A stretch of DNA of 49,052 bases from Burkholderia cepacia (GTDB lineage Bacteria > Pseudomonadota > Gammaproteobacteria > Burkholderiales > Burkholderiaceae), in the NCBI RefSeq assembly GCF_001039005.1, contig NZ_LDWR01000007.1:1-49052 (forward strand), given 5' to 3'. The position numbers and the translations under genes were made by a program. A model generated the notes under the pieces. That model made no database searches. It saw only the letters and a program-made list of their open reading frames with translations, and was not told the origin of the DNA. Shown piece by piece: positions 10,638-21,515 of this stretch (its first letter is position 1; every line of letters begins with the position of its first letter).

Positions 10638-10907
10638 ATGGCCATCGAACTGGACAAGGATGTACGCGACCGCGCAATCGCGTCGCTGCAACGTTATTTC
10701 ACGGAAAACATGGACGAGCCGATCGGCAACATCCAGGCCGGTGCGCTACTGCACTTCTTCGTCGAGGAAATCGCGCCCGCGATCTACAACCTCGCGATCG
10801 CCGACGCGCAGGAACGCCTGCATGCGCGGGTCGCCGAGCTCGACATCGAATGCCACGAGGAGCCGTTCGAGTACTGGAAGAAACAGCAGCCGGGCCGCAA
10901 GCGCTGA
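10638..10907 (+). CDS. DUF2164 family protein, 89 aa
   Basis: The product starts MAIELDKDVRDRAIASLQRYF, preceded by an AGGGAACGAG ribosome site; longer in-frame starts add Arg/Pro-rich sequence without a good site. The compact sequence with SLQRYFTENMDEPIGNIQAGALLHFFVEEIAPAIYN followed by DAQERL and a C-terminal EYWKK matches the DUF2164 family as I recall it, a small cytosolic protein of unknown role common in proteobacteria. It is transcribed opposite to both neighbours (serS and rarA), so it is a single-gene unit. Confidence 0.75.
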   Translation: MAIELDKDVRDRAIASLQRYFTENMDEPIGNIQAGALLHFFVEEIAPAIYNLAIADAQERLHARVAELDIECHEEPFEYWKKQQPGRKR

Positions 10908-10946
10908 CGCATCCGGCACGGCGCCAGCCTGCCAGCGCGTTGCCCG

Positions 10947-12257
10947 TCAGTCCTTCTTGCCGGCCTCGCGATCGAGTTCGCGCAGCCACGTGAGCTTGTC
11001 GGCGATCTTCGATTCGAGCCCGCGCGGCACCGGCTTGTACCAGTGCGGCTCGCGCATCCCGTCCGGCAGGTAGGTTTCGCCGGCCGCGTAAGCGTTCGGC
11101 TCGTCATGCGCGTAACGGTACGCGTGACCGTAGCCGAGTTCCTTCATCAGCTTGGTCGGCGCGTTGCGCAGATGCACGGGCACCTCGCGCGACTTGTCCT
11201 GCTTCACGAACGCCATCGCCTGGTTGAACGCGTTGTAACCCGCATTGCTCTTCGCCGCGCACGCGAGATAGATCACCGCCTGCCCGAGCGCGAGCTCGCC
11301 CTCCGGCGAGCCGAGCCGCTCGTAGGTTTCGGCCGCGTCGTTCGCCATCTGCAGCGCGCGCGGATCGGCGAGGCCGATGTCTTCCCATGCCATCCGCACG
11401 ATCCGCCGCGCGAGATACTTCGGATCCGCGCCGCCGTCGATCATCCGGCAGAACCAGTACAGCGCGCCGTCCGGGCTCGAACCGCGCACCGACTTGTGCA
11501 GCGCCGAGATCTGGTCGTAGAAGTTGTCGCCGCCCTTGTCGAAGCGCCGCGCGTTCAGCGTCATCGCGCTGCTGACGAAGTCGCCGTCGATCGTCGCGAC
11601 GCCGGCCGACGCCGCCGCCGTTTGCGCCTGCTCGAGCAGGTTCAGGAAGCGCCGCGCATCGCCGTCCGCGTAACCGACCAGCGTATCGATCGCCTTGTCG
11701 TCGAACGCGAGGCCGTCGAGCGCGATTTCCTGCGCACGCTTCAGCAACTGGCGCATCTCGTCGTCGTTCAACGACTTCAGCACATAAACCTGCGCACGCG
11801 ACAGCAATGCGGAGTTGACCTCGAAGCTCGGGTTCTCGGTCGTCGCGCCGATGAAGGTCACGAGCCCCGACTCGACGAACGGCAGCAACGCATCCTGCTG
11901 CCCCTTGTTGAAGCGGTGGATCTCGTCGACGAACAGGATCGTGTGGCGGCCGGTGCGGTTCAGCGTGTCCTTCGCCTGCTCCATCGACTCGCGGATGTCC
12001 TTCACGCCGCCGAGCACCGCGGACAGCGCAATGAACTCGCAGTCGAACGCGAGCGCGGTGAGCCGCGCGAGCGTCGTCTTGCCGACGCCGGGCGGCCCCC
12101 ACAGGATCATCGAATGCGGTTTGCCCGATTCGAACGCGAGCCGCAGCGGCTTGCCTTCGCCCAGCAAATGCGTCTGGCCAATCACCTCGGCGAGCGTCTT
12201 CGGCCGCAGCGCTTCGGCGAGCGGCCGGCGCGGCTCGACTTGAAACAGATCGGACAT
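10947..12257 (-). CDS. rarA: replication-associated recombination protein A (RarA/MgsA AAA+ ATPase)
   Basis: 436 residues from ATG 12257 (MSDLFQVEPRRPLAEALRPKTLAEVIGQ). It shows an AAA+ core with Walker A GPPGVGKTTL (about 60), Walker B plus the RarA signature FVDEIHRFNKGQQDALLP (about 110), sensor 1 GATTENPSF, and a C-terminal tetramerisation domain ending with ETYLPDGMREPHWYKPVPRGLE. The protein is related to clamp-loader ATPases and acts at stalled replication forks with SSB. It is the last gene of a leftward ftsK-lolA-rarA series, separated from lolA by 164 bases. Confidence 0.95.
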   Translation of the reverse strand: MSDLFQVEPRRPLAEALRPKTLAEVIGQTHLLGEGKPLRLAFESGKPHSMILWGPPGVGKTTLARLTALAFDCEFIALSAVLGGVKDIRESMEQAKDTLNRTGRHTILFVDEIHRFNKGQQDALLPFVESGLVTFIGATTENPSFEVNSALLSRAQVYVLKSLNDDEMRQLLKRAQEIALDGLAFDDKAIDTLVGYADGDARRFLNLLEQAQTAAASAGVATIDGDFVSSAMTLNARRFDKGGDNFYDQISALHKSVRGSSPDGALYWFCRMIDGGADPKYLARRIVRMAWEDIGLADPRALQMANDAAETYERLGSPEGELALGQAVIYLACAAKSNAGYNAFNQAMAFVKQDKSREVPVHLRNAPTKLMKELGYGHAYRYAHDEPNAYAAGETYLPDGMREPHWYKPVPRGLESKIADKLTWLRELDREAGKKD

Positions 12258-12366
12258 GAACCCTCGCTCCACATCAAACGGTCGCGGCCGAACGGGCCGC
12301 CGGACCCGACATTATGACAGCCGCGCGACGGCGCCGCCGCGCCCGGTGCCCGCGCCCGCAAACAAC

Positions 12367-12394
12367 ACGGGCCCGCCGTCGCCGGCAGGCCCGT
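12367..12394 (-). terminator. possible hairpin terminator between lolA and rarA
   Basis: ACGGGCCCGCC and its interrupted complement GGCAGGCCCGT form a G/C-rich stem about 30 bases past the lolA stop. In the leftward direction the tail is TTGTTTG, only a weak U-tract, so partial termination is the most one can propose. Confidence 0.35.
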
Positions 12395-12421
12395 TGCGAA
12401 AAACGCGGCGCGCGGCGCCGG

Positions 12422-13111
12422 TCAGCCGGTGATCACGTCCGCACCCTTCGGCACGACGAACTTGAACGTATCGCCCTTCAGCGGCGGATTCGTCTGGATG
12501 TTCGTAAACGTCAGCAGCGTGACGTTGCCGAACACGTCGTGCAGCTCCATCGCGGCGAGCGTGCCGTTCTTGAAGCCGATGCCGATCCGCTGGAACTGCG
12601 TGTCCTGCGCCTTCGGCAGCATCTCGAGCCACTCGATGCCGCCCTTCTCGCCGGCGTCGCGCAGCGTGTAGTTCTTGTCGAGGTCGTTGCTGCCGAACAG
12701 GATCGCGGCGGGGCTCGCGCCCAGCGCGCCGTTCAGCTTGCGTTCGGTGACCTGGTTCAGGTCGCGGTCGTACACGTAGAGCTTGTCGCCGTCGGCCTGC
12801 AGCACCTGCTGGTACGGCTTCTGGTACGTCCAGATGAACTTGCCCGGCCGTGCGAACACGAACGTGCCGCTCGAATTGTCGGTCGGCTTCGGTGCGGCCT
12901 GCACGGCGCTCGCGCCCTTGGACGGCGCCTTGACGATCTGCTGCGTGAAGTCGCCCTTCGCCGAACGCACCTGCGACACGAAGGCCTTCAGCTGTTCGGT
13001 GCCGCCCGCGAACGCATGCGTCGCCGCGAGCATCAGCGATGCGCCGGCGAACGCCGCGCCGAGCCAGCGCCGCGTCGAACGAAGGGAAGGGACGAACGAA
13101 AGTTGCTGCAT
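12422..13111 (-). CDS. lolA: outer-membrane lipoprotein carrier protein LolA
   Basis: 229 residues from ATG 13111 ([37 protein letters not shown]), with a signal peptide cleaved near AFA-GG (about residue 35). Mature features fit Lol[11 protein letters not shown] near the N-terminus, [41 protein letters not shown] in the middle of the half-barrel, and a C-terminal [14 protein letters not shown]. LolA ferries lipoproteins across the periplasm from LolCDE to LolB. It lies 46 bases downstream of ftsK, an arrangement common in proteobacteria, and the two are probably cotranscribed. The linker around residues 60-75 ([18 protein letters not shown]) is a low-complexity insertion compared with E. coli LolA. 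Confidence 0.95.
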   Translation of the reverse strand: MQQLSFVPSLRSTRRWLGAAFAGASLMLAATHAFAGGTEQLKAFVSQVRSAKGDFTQQIVKAPSKGASAVQAAPKPTDNSSGTFVFARPGKFIWTYQKPYQQVLQADGDKLYVYDRDLNQVTERKLNGALGASPAAILFGSNDLDKNYTLRDAGEKGGIEWLEMLPKAQDTQFQRIGIGFKNGTLAAMELHDVFGNVTLLTFTNIQTNPPLKGDTFKFVVPKGADVITG

Positions 13112-13157
13112 GATGCGGTTTTCTCCGTGGGTGGCCGGCGCTGCGGGCGCCGCGGAC

Positions 13158-15467
13158 TCATTCCGCGTCGCGCGCCGGCACAAGAATTTCGCGGTTGCCG
13201 CTCGACGACATCGCCGACACGAGCCCCGACTGCTCCATCTGTTCGAGCAGCCGCGCCGCGCGGTTATAGCCGATCCGCAGGTGACGCTGCACGAGCGAGA
13301 TCGACGCGCGGCGGTTCTTGATGACGATCTCGACCGCCTGGTCGTACAGCGGATCAGACTCGCTGCCGCCTTCGCCAGTTCCCGCGCCGGCCGAGCCCTC
13401 GTCGCCGTCGGCGGTGCCGCCTTCGAGCAGGCCCTCGACGTAGTTCGGCTCGCCCCGCTCCTTGAGCTTGTCGACGACGCGATGCACTTCGTCGTCGCCG
13501 ACGAACGCGCCGTGCACGCGCACGGGCAACCCGGAGCCCGGCGGCAGGTACAGCATGTCGCCCATCCCGAGCAGCGATTCGGCGCCCATCTGGTCAAGGA
13601 TCGTGCGCGAGTCGATCTTCGACGACACCTGGAACGCGATCCGCGTCGGCACATTCGCCTTGATCAGGCCCGTGATCACGTCGACGGACGGACGCTGCGT
13701 CGCGAGGATCAGGTGGATGCCGGCTGCGCGCGCCTTCTGCGCGATCCGTGCGATCAGTTCCTCGACCTTCTTGCCGACGACCATCATCAGGTCGGCCAGC
13801 TCATCGATCACGACGACGATGTTCGGCAGGCGGCCGAGCGGCTCCGGATCGTCCGGCGTCAGGCTGAACGGATTCGGGATCTTCTCCTCGCGCTTCGCCG
13901 CATCGTCGATCTTGTTGTTGTAGCCCGCGAGGTTGCGCACGCCGAGCTTGCTCATCAGCTTGTAGCGGCGCTCCATCTCCGCGACCGTCCAGTTCAGTGC
14001 ATGGCCGGCCTGGCGCATGTCGGTGACGACCGGGCACAGCAGGTGCGGAATGCCTTCGTAGACGCTCATTTCGAGCATCTTCGGATCGATCAGGATCAGG
14101 CGCACCTGCTCGGCGGTCGCCTTGTACAGCAGCGACAGGATCATCGCGTTGATCCCGACCGACTTGCCCGAGCCGGTCGTACCGGCGACGAGCAGGTGCG
14201 GCATCTTCGCGAGATCCGCGCACACGGGCTTGCCGCCGATGTCCTTGCCGAGGCTCAGCGTCAGCGCCGACGACGCGGCCGCGTACACCTCGGAACCGAT
14301 GATCTCGGACAGGTGCACCGTTTGGCGGCGCTGGTTCGGCAACTCGAGCGCCATGTAGTTCTTGCCGGGGATCGTCTCGACGACGCGGATCGACACGAGC
14401 GACAGCGAGCGTGCGAGATCCTTCGCGAGGTTGACGATCTGGCTGCCCTTCACGCCGGTGGCCGGCTCGATCTCGTAGCGCGTGACGACCGGGCCCGGAT
14501 ACGCGGCGACGACACTCGCCTCGACGCCGAAGTCCTTCAGCTTCTTCTCGATCAGGCGCGACGTGAATTCGAGCGTATCCGCGGAAATCGCCTCCTGGGT
14601 CTTCGGCGCGGGATCGAGCAGCGACACCGGCGGCAGCGTCGAATCGCCCGGCAGGTCGGTGAAGAGCGGCACCTGGCGCTCGCGCTCGACGCGCTCGGAC
14701 TTCGCCGGCGTGACGACCGGCGGCACGATCGTCACGGGCTCGTGATCCTCGATGCGCACGCGCTCCTCCTCGACCTTGCCTTCGCGGCGCACGGCCGCGG
14801 CCTCGCCGAGCTTGCGGTCGCGCTCGGCCTCGCGGCGCAGCTTCGCGACGTTGACGGCGGACAGGATCGCGCCGCCGACGCGCTCGGCAACCGACAGCCA
14901 GGAGAAGCGGAAATACAGCGACAGGCCGATCGCGAGCGCGATCAGCAGCAGCAGCGTGCCGCCCGTGAAGCCGAACGCGTGCGACATCGCGCCCGCGACG
15001 GCCTCGCCGACGACCCCGCCCGGCGCGCGCGGCAACTGCACCTTCAGCGACCACATGCGCAGCGCCTCGATGCCGTCGCACGCCAGCACGACGAGCACGA
15101 ACGAGAAGATCTCGGTGAGCCAGCCGATCGGCCGCTCGGGTTCGTCGGGAATCGCCTCGTGGCGCGTGATGCGGCGGTAGTTGACCGCGATGCGCCGCCC
15201 GAGCGGCACGATCAGCCAGTAGGCCGACAGGCCGAACAGCAGCAGGATGATGTCGGCCGTCCACGCACCGACGCGGCCGGCCCAGTTGGAGATGTGGTCC
15301 ACCTGCGCGGCGTGCGTCCAGCTCGGATCGCGCCGGCTGTAGCTCAGCAGGGCCATCACCAGAAATGCGCAGAGCGCGACCTGGAGAATCCAGCGGATCT
15401 CCGTGAGGAGCTTCGACATCCGGTGCGGCAACGCCTGTGCCTGGGCGGAATAAGGAGCTTTTGCCAT
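13158..15467 (-). CDS. ftsK: DNA translocase FtsK
   Basis: 769 residues. The N-terminal part (about 25-200) has four hydrophobic helices that anchor it at the septum. A charged linker rich in Glu/Arg (about 205-270) is short compared with E. coli FtsK (1329 residues). The RecA-like motor follows, with Walker [14 protein letters not shown] (about 427) and Walker [10 protein letters not shown], and [24 protein letters not shown] further on. The C-terminal winged-helix gamma domain (about 700-765, [23 protein letters not shown]) recognises KOPS sequences. FtsK pumps DNA toward dif and activates XerCD during division. It starts the leftward ftsK-lolA group and is divergent from trxB. Confidence 0.97.
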   Translation of the reverse strand: MAKAPYSAQAQALPHRMSKLLTEIRWILQVALCAFLVMALLSYSRRDPSWTHAAQVDHISNWAGRVGAWTADIILLLFGLSAYWLIVPLGRRIAVNYRRITRHEAIPDEPERPIGWLTEIFSFVLVVLACDGIEALRMWSLKVQLPRAPGGVVGEAVAGAMSHAFGFTGGTLLLLIALAIGLSLYFRFSWLSVAERVGGAILSAVNVAKLRREAERDRKLGEAAAVRREGKVEEERVRIEDHEPVTIVPPVVTPAKSERVERERQVPLFTDLPGDSTLPPVSLLDPAPKTQEAISADTLEFTSRLIEKKLKDFGVEASVVAAYPGPVVTRYEIEPATGVKGSQIVNLAKDLARSLSLVSIRVVETIPGKNYMALELPNQRRQTVHLSEIIGSEVYAAASSALTLSLGKDIGGKPVCADLAKMPHLLVAGTTGSGKSVGINAMILSLLYKATAEQVRLILIDPKMLEMSVYEGIPHLLCPVVTDMRQAGHALNWTVAEMERRYKLMSKLGVRNLAGYNNKIDDAAKREEKIPNPFSLTPDDPEPLGRLPNIVVVIDELADLMMVVGKKVEELIARIAQKARAAGIHLILATQRPSVDVITGLIKANVPTRIAFQVSSKIDSRTILDQMGAESLLGMGDMLYLPPGSGLPVRVHGAFVGDDEVHRVVDKLKERGEPNYVEGLLEGGTADGDEGSAGAGTGEGGSESDPLYDQAVEIVIKNRRASISLVQRHLRIGYNRAARLLEQMEQSGLVSAMSSSGNREILVPARDAE

Positions 15468-15518
15468 GAATCCGTATAAAGAGGACGGGCCGTGCGCCCG
15501 CCTGTCGTTCGATCCCGC

Positions 15519-15547
15519 TTATTGTAAACGCTGCACCGGGCCGTCAA
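15519..15547 (-). promoter_or_regulatory. predicted promoter of ftsK
   Basis: On the minus strand TTGACG (15542-15547) is followed by CAATAA with 17-base spacing (15519-15524), overlapping the better -10 hexamer TACAAT (15521-15526) at 15-base spacing. Transcription would start about 40-50 bases before the ftsK start codon at 15467. Confidence 0.5.
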
Positions 15548-15735
15548 GTGTAAATGACGGTTACATAACAGGGCCGGGAGACCGAACCGGCCGCCGCGAG
15601 CGGTGAAATCCGCCTTGCCGTGCCGTGGCGGGGGGCGTGCGGCAACGCGCCGCCGGGCGCCACCGGCCTCCCTTCGCGCCGCGCCGGCGCGGGCGGCTCG
15701 CCGCGAAACGCTATCGCCGCGATTGAAACTCTCGT

Positions 15736-15765
15736 TCGGCAGCGCAGCAACGAGGCCTTTATAAT
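15736..15765 (+). promoter_or_regulatory. predicted promoter of trxB
   Basis: A consensus TATAAT occupies 15760-15765 in front of trxB. The best -35 at usual spacing is only TCGGCA (15736-15741); a better TTGAAA at 15723-15728 is too far away. Confidence rests mainly on the -10. Confidence 0.4.
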
Positions 15766-15775
15766 GCGCGTCTGA

Positions 15776-16825
<1,050 letters not shown>

Positions 16826-16890
16826 GCCGCGAGCCCTGCCGCGCCGGACGCTACAATGGCGTCCGCTGCCGCGAAGCGGGCTTGACCGGA

Positions 16891-16922
16891 AAGCCGCTGC
16901 CGTCGCGCAGCGGCTTTTTTTT
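16891..16922 (+). terminator. intrinsic terminator of trxB
   Basis: A perfect 10-bp stem (AAGCCGCTGC / GCAGCGGCTT) with a 6-base loop is followed by six further T residues. It lies about 65 bases past the trxB stop. Confidence 0.9.
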
Positions 16923-16961
16923 GCCCGCGCGCCCGAGCGCGCCTGTCCAGCGTACCGAATC

Positions 16962-17741
16962 ATGGCGAAGAACCAGCCTCACCCGAGCGATCCCGCGAAG
17001 CGGAAGATCGCTGCCCGTCCCGCGAACCCCGCGCCGGCCGCCCCGCCGCCCGCGCCCGATCCGGCCGCATTGCGCGGCCAGGGCCTCGCCGGCCTCGGCG
17101 CGCTGCGCGCGAACCTGAAAGGCGAAGCCGAGCGCCGCGAACGCACGCGCGTCGAAACCGCGAAGGCCGAGCGCAAGGCCGAGGCCGACGCGAACCTGTT
17201 CCGCAACGAAATCGGCACGATCCGGCCGCTGAACGCGCCGCCGCGCGCGGCGGCGGGCCGGATGCCGCCCGACCCGGTGCCGAAGCAGACGCAGCGCGAC
17301 GAGGAAGACGTGCTGAACGCGACGCTGTCCGACGAATTCGACCCCGAGACGCTGCTCGACTGCGACGACTCGCTGTATTACCACCGCCCCGGCATCAGCC
17401 GCGACGTGGTGCGCCGGCTGCGCAGCGGCGCGTGGATCGTGCAGGCGCAGCTCGACCTGCACGGGATGCGCCGCGACGAGGCGCGCGACGCGCTCGCCGA
17501 ATTCATCCGCGACGCCGGCAAGAAGGGGCTGCGCTGCCTGCGCGTGATCCACGGCAAGGGGCTCGGCTCGATCGGCAAGGAACCCGTGCTGAAGGGCAAG
17601 GTGCGCGCGTGGCTCGTGCAGAAGGAAGAAGTGATCGCGTTCTGCGAGGCGCGCGGCAACGACGGGGGCGCGGGCGCGGTGCTCGTGCTGTTGCAGCCGC
17701 TCGCGGGCCCCGCCGACCGGGGGCCGCGTGCCGCATCCTAG
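16962..17741 (+). CDS. Smr-domain protein (predicted structure-specific nuclease)
   Basis: 259 residues. The N-terminal half is Ala/Pro/Arg-rich and charged, with a coiled-coil-like stretch (KGEAERRERTRVETAKAERKAEADAN, about 47-75). The C-terminal Smr domain (about 160-250) carries LDLHGMRRDEARDALAEFI and the HGKG motif (CLRVIHGKGLGS), both hallmarks of MutS2/Smr-type proteins with DNA-nicking activity. The architecture resembles E. coli SmrA/SmrB (YfcN), a stand-alone Smr protein; SmrB cleaves mRNA at collided ribosomes. Which role applies is not decidable here. The next gene overlaps its end by 14 bases, suggesting translational coupling. Confidence 0.88.
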   Translation: MAKNQPHPSDPAKRKIAARPANPAPAAPPPAPDPAALRGQGLAGLGALRANLKGEAERRERTRVETAKAERKAEADANLFRNEIGTIRPLNAPPRAAAGRMPPDPVPKQTQRDEEDVLNATLSDEFDPETLLDCDDSLYYHRPGISRDVVRRLRSGAWIVQAQLDLHGMRRDEARDALAEFIRDAGKKGLRCLRVIHGKGLGSIGKEPVLKGKVRAWLVQKEEVIAFCEARGNDGGAGAVLVLLQPLAGPADRGPRAAS

Positions 17742-18351
17742 GCTGACGCTCGCGATCGCGATACTGGAGGCGATCGCCACGCTGGCGTTCGCGATCTCGG
17801 GCTTCATCGAGGCGCGCAAGAACCGCCTCGACTCGGTCGGCACGTTCGTCGTCGCACTCGCCACCGCGTTCGGCGGCGGCACGCTGCGCGACATCCTGCT
17901 CGAGCGCCGGCCGTTCTACTGGGTCGTGCACGACGACTACGTGATCGTGATCTTCGTGCTCGCGCTGTTCGCGCCGTTCGTGCTGCGGATGCTGTCGCGA
18001 CTGTCGGCCGAGCGCTTGCTGCTGGTGGCCGACGCGATCGGGCTCGGCATCTTCAGCATCTCGGGCACGGCGATCGCGCTCGACGCCGAAATGCCGCGCT
18101 TCATCGCGGTGATGATGGGCGTGATCACCGGCGTGGTCGGCGGGATCGTCCGCGACGTGCTGTGCAACGACATCCCGCTGATCCTGCGCGATTCGCGGCC
18201 GTACGCGACCTGTGCGTTCGTCGGCTGCTGGTTCTACCTGCTGCTCGTGTGGCTGCAGTTCGACTCGGTGTACAGCGTGCTGCTCGCGACCGGCTTCATC
18301 CTCGCCGCGCGGCTGGCGACGTTCAAGTTCGACGTGCGGCTGCCGCACTGA
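17728..18351 (+). CDS. TRIC/UPF0126-family membrane protein (YicG-like)
   Basis: 207 residues with a GTG start at 17728, inside the end of the Smr gene. Seven hydrophobic segments are visible in two repeats. Each repeat has the family glycine-rich signature: ATAFGGGTLRDILLERRPFYWV (about 48-70) and GVITGVVGGIVRDVLCNDIPLIL (about 131-153). The family forms trimeric cation channels of the TRIC type; the physiological ion in bacteria is uncertain. A bidirectional terminator follows. Confidence 0.9.
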   Translation: MPHPRLTLAIAILEAIATLAFAISGFIEARKNRLDSVGTFVVALATAFGGGTLRDILLERRPFYWVVHDDYVIVIFVLALFAPFVLRMLSRLSAERLLLVADAIGLGIFSISGTAIALDAEMPRFIAVMMGVITGVVGGIVRDVLCNDIPLILRDSRPYATCAFVGCWFYLLLVWLQFDSVYSVLLATGFILAARLATFKFDVRLPH

Positions 18352-18390
18352 CTGCCGCGGCATCGACAGCGGTCGCGTCAATCGCTTCGC

Positions 18391-18430
18391 CAAAACAAAA
18401 GGGGCCGTGCGAAACGGCCCCTTGTCTTTC
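18391..18430. terminator. bidirectional terminator between UPF0126 gene and gtsD
   Basis: GGGGCCGT (18401-18408) pairs with ACGGCCCC (18414-18421) around a 5-base loop. It has CTTGTCTTT on the right and, read leftward, TTTTGTTTTG on the left. It serves the convergent genes ending at 18351 and 18450. Confidence 0.8.
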
Positions 18431-18449
18431 ATTCAGCGCGAACGCCGCG

Positions 18450-19568
18450 TCACGCGATCCGCTCTTCCGACGCCGGATCGAACAGCACGGCCTTCGACAC
18501 GTCGAACAGCAGCGACTGCGTCTGCCCCGGCTGCGGGTTCGCTGCCGGATGCACGCGGCTCACGATCCGCTTGCCGTTCACCTGCGCGAACACGTGCGTG
18601 TCCGGCCCGGTCGGCTCGGTCACGTCGACGCGCACGTCAATCGGCTGCAGCTTCGACGCCTCGCCGTGGTGCGCGTTGCGCGCGTCGGTGATGCGCTCCG
18701 GGCGCAGGCCGAGGATCACCTCGCGGCCGACGTGGCCGTTCATCCGCTTCGCGTCGAACGGCAGCGTCAGCGCGCTGCGCGCGAGGCCCGTGTCGATCTC
18801 GAGCGCGATCCCGCTGCCCTGCTCGACCAGCTTGCCGTTGATGAAGTTCATCGGCGGCGCGCCGATGAAACCCGCGACGAACAGGTTCGACGGCGAATCG
18901 TAGATCTCCTGCGGCGCGCCGAACTGCTGGACGACGCCGTCCTTCATCACCGCGATCCGGTCGCCGAGCGTCATCGCCTCGATCTGGTCGTGCGTCACGT
19001 AGACGATCGTCGTGCCGAGGCGCTGGTGCAGCAGCTTGATTTCCGCACGCATCTCGATACGCAGCTTCGCGTCGAGGTTCGACAGCGGCTCGTCGAACAG
19101 GAACAGCGACGGATCGCGTGCGAGCGCGCGGCCCATCGCGACACGCTGACGCTGGCCGCCCGACAGCTGGCCCGGCTTGCGGTCGAGCAGATGCTGGATC
19201 TGCAGCATCTGCGACACGCGGTCGACGATCTGCTGCTGCTCGTGCTTCGGCACCTTGCGGATGTTCAGCCCGAACGAGATGTTCTCGCGCACCGTCATCG
19301 ACGGATACAGCGCGTACGACTGGAACACCATCGCGATGTCGCGATCCTTCGGCGACAGGTCGTTGACGACCTTGCCGTCGATGCAGATCTCGCCGCTCGT
19401 GACCGTCTCGAGCCCGGCGATCATGTTGAGCAGCGTCGATTTCCCGCAGCCCGAACCGCCGACCAGGATCAGGAACTGTCCGTCCTCGATCTCGATGTCG
19501 ACACCCTTCAGGACCGGCACCCCGTTCGGGTAGGTCTTGTACACGTCACGGATGGAAAGGCTTGCCAT
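18450..19568 (-). CDS. gtsD: sugar ABC transporter ATP-binding protein (UgpC/MalK type)
   Basis: 372 residues with Walker A GGSGCGKSTL (about 37-46), Q-loop VFQSYALYP, ABC signature LSGGQRQRVAMGRALARDP (about 135-153), Walker B LFLFDEPLSNLD and H-loop YVTHDQIEAMTLGD. The C-terminal third (about 240-365) is the OB-fold regulatory extension of the MalK/CUT1 group. It energises sugar import with the two permeases and binding protein encoded upstream. As the neighbours are zwf, pgl and glk, glucose (or glucose/mannose) is the likely substrate; glycerol-3-phosphate, which the same ATPase family serves, is less likely. It begins 112 bases after the gtsC-like gene. Confidence 0.92.
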   Translation of the reverse strand: MASLSIRDVYKTYPNGVPVLKGVDIEIEDGQFLILVGGSGCGKSTLLNMIAGLETVTSGEICIDGKVVNDLSPKDRDIAMVFQSYALYPSMTVRENISFGLNIRKVPKHEQQQIVDRVSQMLQIQHLLDRKPGQLSGGQRQRVAMGRALARDPSLFLFDEPLSNLDAKLRIEMRAEIKLLHQRLGTTIVYVTHDQIEAMTLGDRIAVMKDGVVQQFGAPQEIYDSPSNLFVAGFIGAPPMNFINGKLVEQGSGIALEIDTGLARSALTLPFDAKRMNGHVGREVILGLRPERITDARNAHHGEASKLQPIDVRVDVTEPTGPDTHVFAQVNGKRIVSRVHPAANPQPGQTQSLLFDVSKAVLFDPASEERIA

Positions 19569-19680
19569 GCTGTGAATCCTCTGTCTCGTCTCGCGCGGCG
19601 CACTACGGCGCCGCGTCGGGTTCGTTTCGATGCGCCGCGCGATGTGCGCGGCCGGTTCGTCGTCTCGGATGAAACCGCGC

Positions 19681-20538
19681 TTACCCCTTCACCGCGCCCG
19701 CCGTCAGCCCGCGCACGAAGTAGCGGCCGGCGACGATGTAGACGAGCAGCGTCGGCAGCGCGGCGATGATCGCGCCGGCCATGTCGACGTTGTATTCCTT
19801 CACGCCCGTCGACGTGTTGACGAGGTTGTTCAGCGCAACCGTGATCGGCATCGAATCGACGCCGGAAAACACGATCCCGAACAGGAAGTCGTTCCAGATC
19901 TGCGTGAATTGCCAGATCAGGCACACCATGAAGATCGGCAGCGACACGGGCAGCAGGATCTTCGTGAAGATCGTGAAGAAGCCCGCGCCGTCGATGCGCG
20001 CGGCCTTCACGAGTTCGGACGGCACGCTCACGTAGAAGTTGCGGAAGAACATCGTCGTGAACGCGATCCCGTACACGACGTGCACGAACACGAGGCCGGG
20101 AATCGTGTTGGCGAGGCCGAGCATCCCCTGCAGGCGCGCCATCGGCAGCAGGATCACCTGGAACGGGATGAAGCAGCCGACCAGCATCATCGTGAACAGC
20201 GCGTCCGCGCCGCGAAAGCGCCAGTGCGTGAGCACGTAGCCGTTGAACGCGCCGATCAGCGACGAGATCAGCACGGCCGGGATCACCATCTGCAGCGAGT
20301 TCAGGAAGAACGGCTTCATCCCGTCGCAGCGCACGCCGGTACACGCGCCGCTCCATGCCTTCACCCACGGATCGATGGTCCAGCTGGTGGGCGGCGTCAG
20401 CAGGTTGCCGGTGCGCAGTTGGTCGAGATCCTTGAACGACGTCGACAGCATCACGTAGATCGGGAACAGGAAATACAGCGCGAACAGGATCAGCGCCGCA
20501 TAGATCACTGCCCGGCTGATCGTCATCTTAGGCTGCAT
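19681..20538 (-). CDS. gtsC: sugar ABC transporter permease (MalG type)
   Basis: 285 residues with six hydrophobic segments and the EAA loop that docks on the ATPase (ELVKAARIDGAGFFTIFTKILLPVSLPIF, about 185-215). A periplasmic loop after helix 1 carries KDLDQLRTGNLLTPPTSWTIDPW, typical of the MalG/GtsC class. It overlaps the upstream permease gene by 11 bases, so translation is probably coupled. It pairs with the MalF-type permease as the membrane channel for a monosaccharide. Confidence 0.92.
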   Translation of the reverse strand: MQPKMTISRAVIYAALILFALYFLFPIYVMLSTSFKDLDQLRTGNLLTPPTSWTIDPWVKAWSGACTGVRCDGMKPFFLNSLQMVIPAVLISSLIGAFNGYVLTHWRFRGADALFTMMLVGCFIPFQVILLPMARLQGMLGLANTIPGLVFVHVVYGIAFTTMFFRNFYVSVPSELVKAARIDGAGFFTIFTKILLPVSLPIFMVCLIWQFTQIWNDFLFGIVFSGVDSMPITVALNNLVNTSTGVKEYNVDMAGAIIAALPTLLVYIVAGRYFVRGLTAGAVKG

Positions 20539-21460
20539 TGCGGGTGCTCCTCGATTCCATATACATCAGCGGCACCAGCACCGCGACCACGGTCGCGAGC
20601 ATCATCACCGACGACGCCGCGCCGAGCCCGAGCTGGCCGCGGTTGAACGAAAACGTATACATGAACATCGCCGGCAGCGAGGACGACGTGCCCGGGCCGC
20701 CCGCCGTCAGCGCGACGACGAGGTCGAAGGTCTTGATCGTGATGTGGCACAGGATCAGCAGCACCGAGAAGAACACCGGGCGCATGCTCGGGATCACGAT
20801 CTTGCGGTAGATGGTCGGCAGCGTCGCGCCGTCGACCTGCGCGGCCTTGAAGATTTCGGCATCGACGCCGCGCAGCCCCGCGAGGAACAGCGCCATCACG
20901 AAGCCGGTCGACTGCCAGACGGCCGCGATCACCACGCAGAAGATCGCCTTGTCCGGATCGCCGAGCCAGTCGAACGAGAAACTCGTCCAGCCCCAGTCGT
21001 GCATCACCTTCTCGAGGCCGAGGCCCGGGTTCAGGATCCACTGCCACGCGGTGCCGGTGACGATGAACGACAGCGCCATCGGGTACAGGAAGATCGCGCG
21101 CAGCGCACCTTCGTTGCGGATCCGCTGGTCGAGCAGGATCGCGAGGAACAGCCCGAGCGCGACGCAGACCGCGATGAATGGAATCCCGAACCAGCCGAGG
21201 TTCGCGGCGGAGGTCCACCACACGTCGTTCTGGAACAGGTCCGAGTAACGGCCGAAGCCGTCGAATTCGTAGTTCGGCAACAGCCGCGAGTTGGTCAGCG
21301 ACAGATAGCCGGTAATCAGGATGAAGCCGTAGATGAACACCACGGCGATCGCGACGCTCGGCGCAAGCACGAGCTTCGGAATCCAGCGATCGGCGAAGGC
21401 CGACATCGGCGATGTACGCCGCGCGGCGCCGGATCCGTTTCCGCTAAGAGGGGCAGCCAC
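20528..21460 (-). CDS. gtsB: sugar ABC transporter permease (MalF type)
   Basis: 310 residues from GTG 21460, which has AGGAGT 9 bases upstream; an internal ATG at 21406 (MSAFADRWIPKLVL) would also give a complete permease. Six hydrophobic segments are visible, and the EAA loop reads EIFKAAQVDGATLPTIYRKIVIPSMRP (about 210-236). The gene is separated from the binding-protein gene by 138 bases with two hairpins, which may lower permease expression relative to the binding protein. Confidence 0.92.
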   Translation of the reverse strand: MAAPLSGNGSGAARRTSPMSAFADRWIPKLVLAPSVAIAVVFIYGFILITGYLSLTNSRLLPNYEFDGFGRYSDLFQNDVWWTSAANLGWFGIPFIAVCVALGLFLAILLDQRIRNEGALRAIFLYPMALSFIVTGTAWQWILNPGLGLEKVMHDWGWTSFSFDWLGDPDKAIFCVVIAAVWQSTGFVMALFLAGLRGVDAEIFKAAQVDGATLPTIYRKIVIPSMRPVFFSVLLILCHITIKTFDLVVALTAGGPGTSSSLPAMFMYTFSFNRGQLGLGAASSVMMLATVVAVLVPLMYMESRSTRNAA

Positions 21461-21515
21461 TTGATTCGACTCCTGGAACGAGGGCGGCGCAGGCCGGGCC
21501 GGCGCCGGTTACGGC

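Noticed and set aside
12783..15479. Very long open frame (898 codons) antisense to ftsK
   Set aside because: It exactly shadows ftsK and lolA; its product is Arg/His/Asp-rich without domains. Such frames are expected from G/C-biased third positions.
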